Positions 63,851-64,000 of a stretch of 64,000 bases of DNA are shown piece after piece. Below the pieces are notes generated by a model. The model was given only the letters and a program-made list of their open reading frames with translations. It was not told the DNA's origin and did no database searches. The position numbers were made by a program, and so were the translations under genes. The number at the start of each line of letters is the position of its first letter. Positions within the stretch are counted from its first letter, which is position 1. This DNA is from Methanobrevibacter thaueri (GTDB lineage: Archaea > Methanobacteriota > Methanobacteria > Methanobacteriales > Methanobacteriaceae). The DNA is taken from positions 34,774-98,773 of the forward strand of contig NZ_SUTK01000003.1 of NCBI RefSeq assembly GCF_015062905.1, in the 5' to 3' direction.

Positions 63851-64000
63851 TTAGGCCATGCCTATTTTTTCGTCAAAGCATTTCCATTCATAATAATATG
63901 TGGATTTTCCTTGACCATTAGGCATGAAATCTACTAAGCATAGCACCATTGAACCAGTGGCGCGTAGACCTTCGTCTAAAATGTTTTTTGCAGCATTTAC
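63851..64000 (-). CDS. tnpB: TnpB (IS200/IS605 OrfB) C-terminus, cut by window edge
   Basis: The last 49 codons and stop of a minus-strand gene entering from the right edge. It begins VNAAKNILDEGLRATG, the end of the third RuvC motif (DxNAAxNIL) of TnpB. The rest (MVLCLVDFMPNGQGKSTYYY and the end GMA) is the variable tail. TnpB is an RNA-guided nuclease that helps IS200/IS605 elements persist. Whether tnpA or the rest of the element is intact cannot be seen here. It is convergent with the adhesin gene. Confidence 0.8.
   Translation of the reverse strand, partial: VNAAKNILDEGLRATGSMVLCLVDFMPNGQGKSTYYYEWKCFDEKIGMA

Noticed and set aside
1..64000. rRNA, tRNA, replication origin or prophage modules
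   Set aside because: None seen on inspection of either strand.

Overview
The window comes from an AT-rich methanogenic archaeon, most likely Methanobrevibacter or a close relative. Several genes are archaeal or methanogen-type: F420H2 oxidase FprA, F420:NADP oxidoreductase NpdG, pantoate kinase, the archaeal shikimate-entry pair (ADH synthase and 3-dehydroquinate synthase II), archaeal CCA-adding enzyme and a UPF0305/DUF2115 protein. Two large beta-helix adhesin-like proteins are typical of gut methanogens. Genus assignment is inference from gene content and base composition; there is no rRNA in the window.

Layout. 1-2.4 kb: housekeeping and stress genes (CDF metal transporter running off the left edge, glutathione-peroxidase-like protein, universal stress protein, small anchored Ig-like protein). 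2.4-17.1 kb: first half of a very large surface-glycopolymer locus, with TagF-like CDP-glycerol glycerophosphotransferases, two O-acyltransferases, a three-gene Gtr-like cassette (lipid-linked sugar synthase, GtrA flippase, GT-C enzyme) and family 2 glycosyltransferases. 17.2-19.4 kb: a polar amino-acid ABC transporter operon with a palindromic operator-like site. 20.5-44.7 kb: second half of the glycopolymer locus, with UDP-sugar dehydrogenase, many GT2 enzymes, a GT2-methyltransferase fusion, another GT2-TagF fusion, GT-C membrane enzymes, a reversed pair (hydrolase-like and methyltransferase/kinase-like), a repeat protein, two more acyltransferase loci (one intact, one a 3' remnant) and other debris. 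44.7-47.7 kb: UPF0305, PHP phosphoesterase, FprA and flavodoxin. 48.4-52 kb: 1195-residue adhesin. 52.2-61.4 kb: compact housekeeping block (small basic protein, pantoate kinase, methyltransferase, ADH and DHQ synthases, ThpR, CCA enzyme, MATE, DUF2284, NpdG, a MutH/Sau3AI-like orphan). 61.5-63.8 kb: second adhesin. 63.8-64 kb: right end and C-terminus of an IS200/IS605-type TnpB on the minus strand.

How the genes fit together. Four proteins carry a TagF-like polymerase domain; three are fused to an N-terminal GT2 domain, one of which has lost its catalytic motifs. With 10 GT2 domains elsewhere, the Gtr-like cassette, multiple acyltransferases and a UDP-sugar dehydrogenase, they point to a phosphodiester-linked, sugar-decorated, acylated wall polymer resembling bacterial teichoic acid, in an archaeon. 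No CDP-glycerol synthase (TagD) or polymer exporter (TagGH, Wzx) is present here, so the precursor and export steps must lie elsewhere. Several otherwise unrelated enzymes in the locus share a basic C-terminal tail of the form SWKITSPLR, which may be a common docking element. Duplicated acyltransferases and fragments show that the locus is being rearranged.
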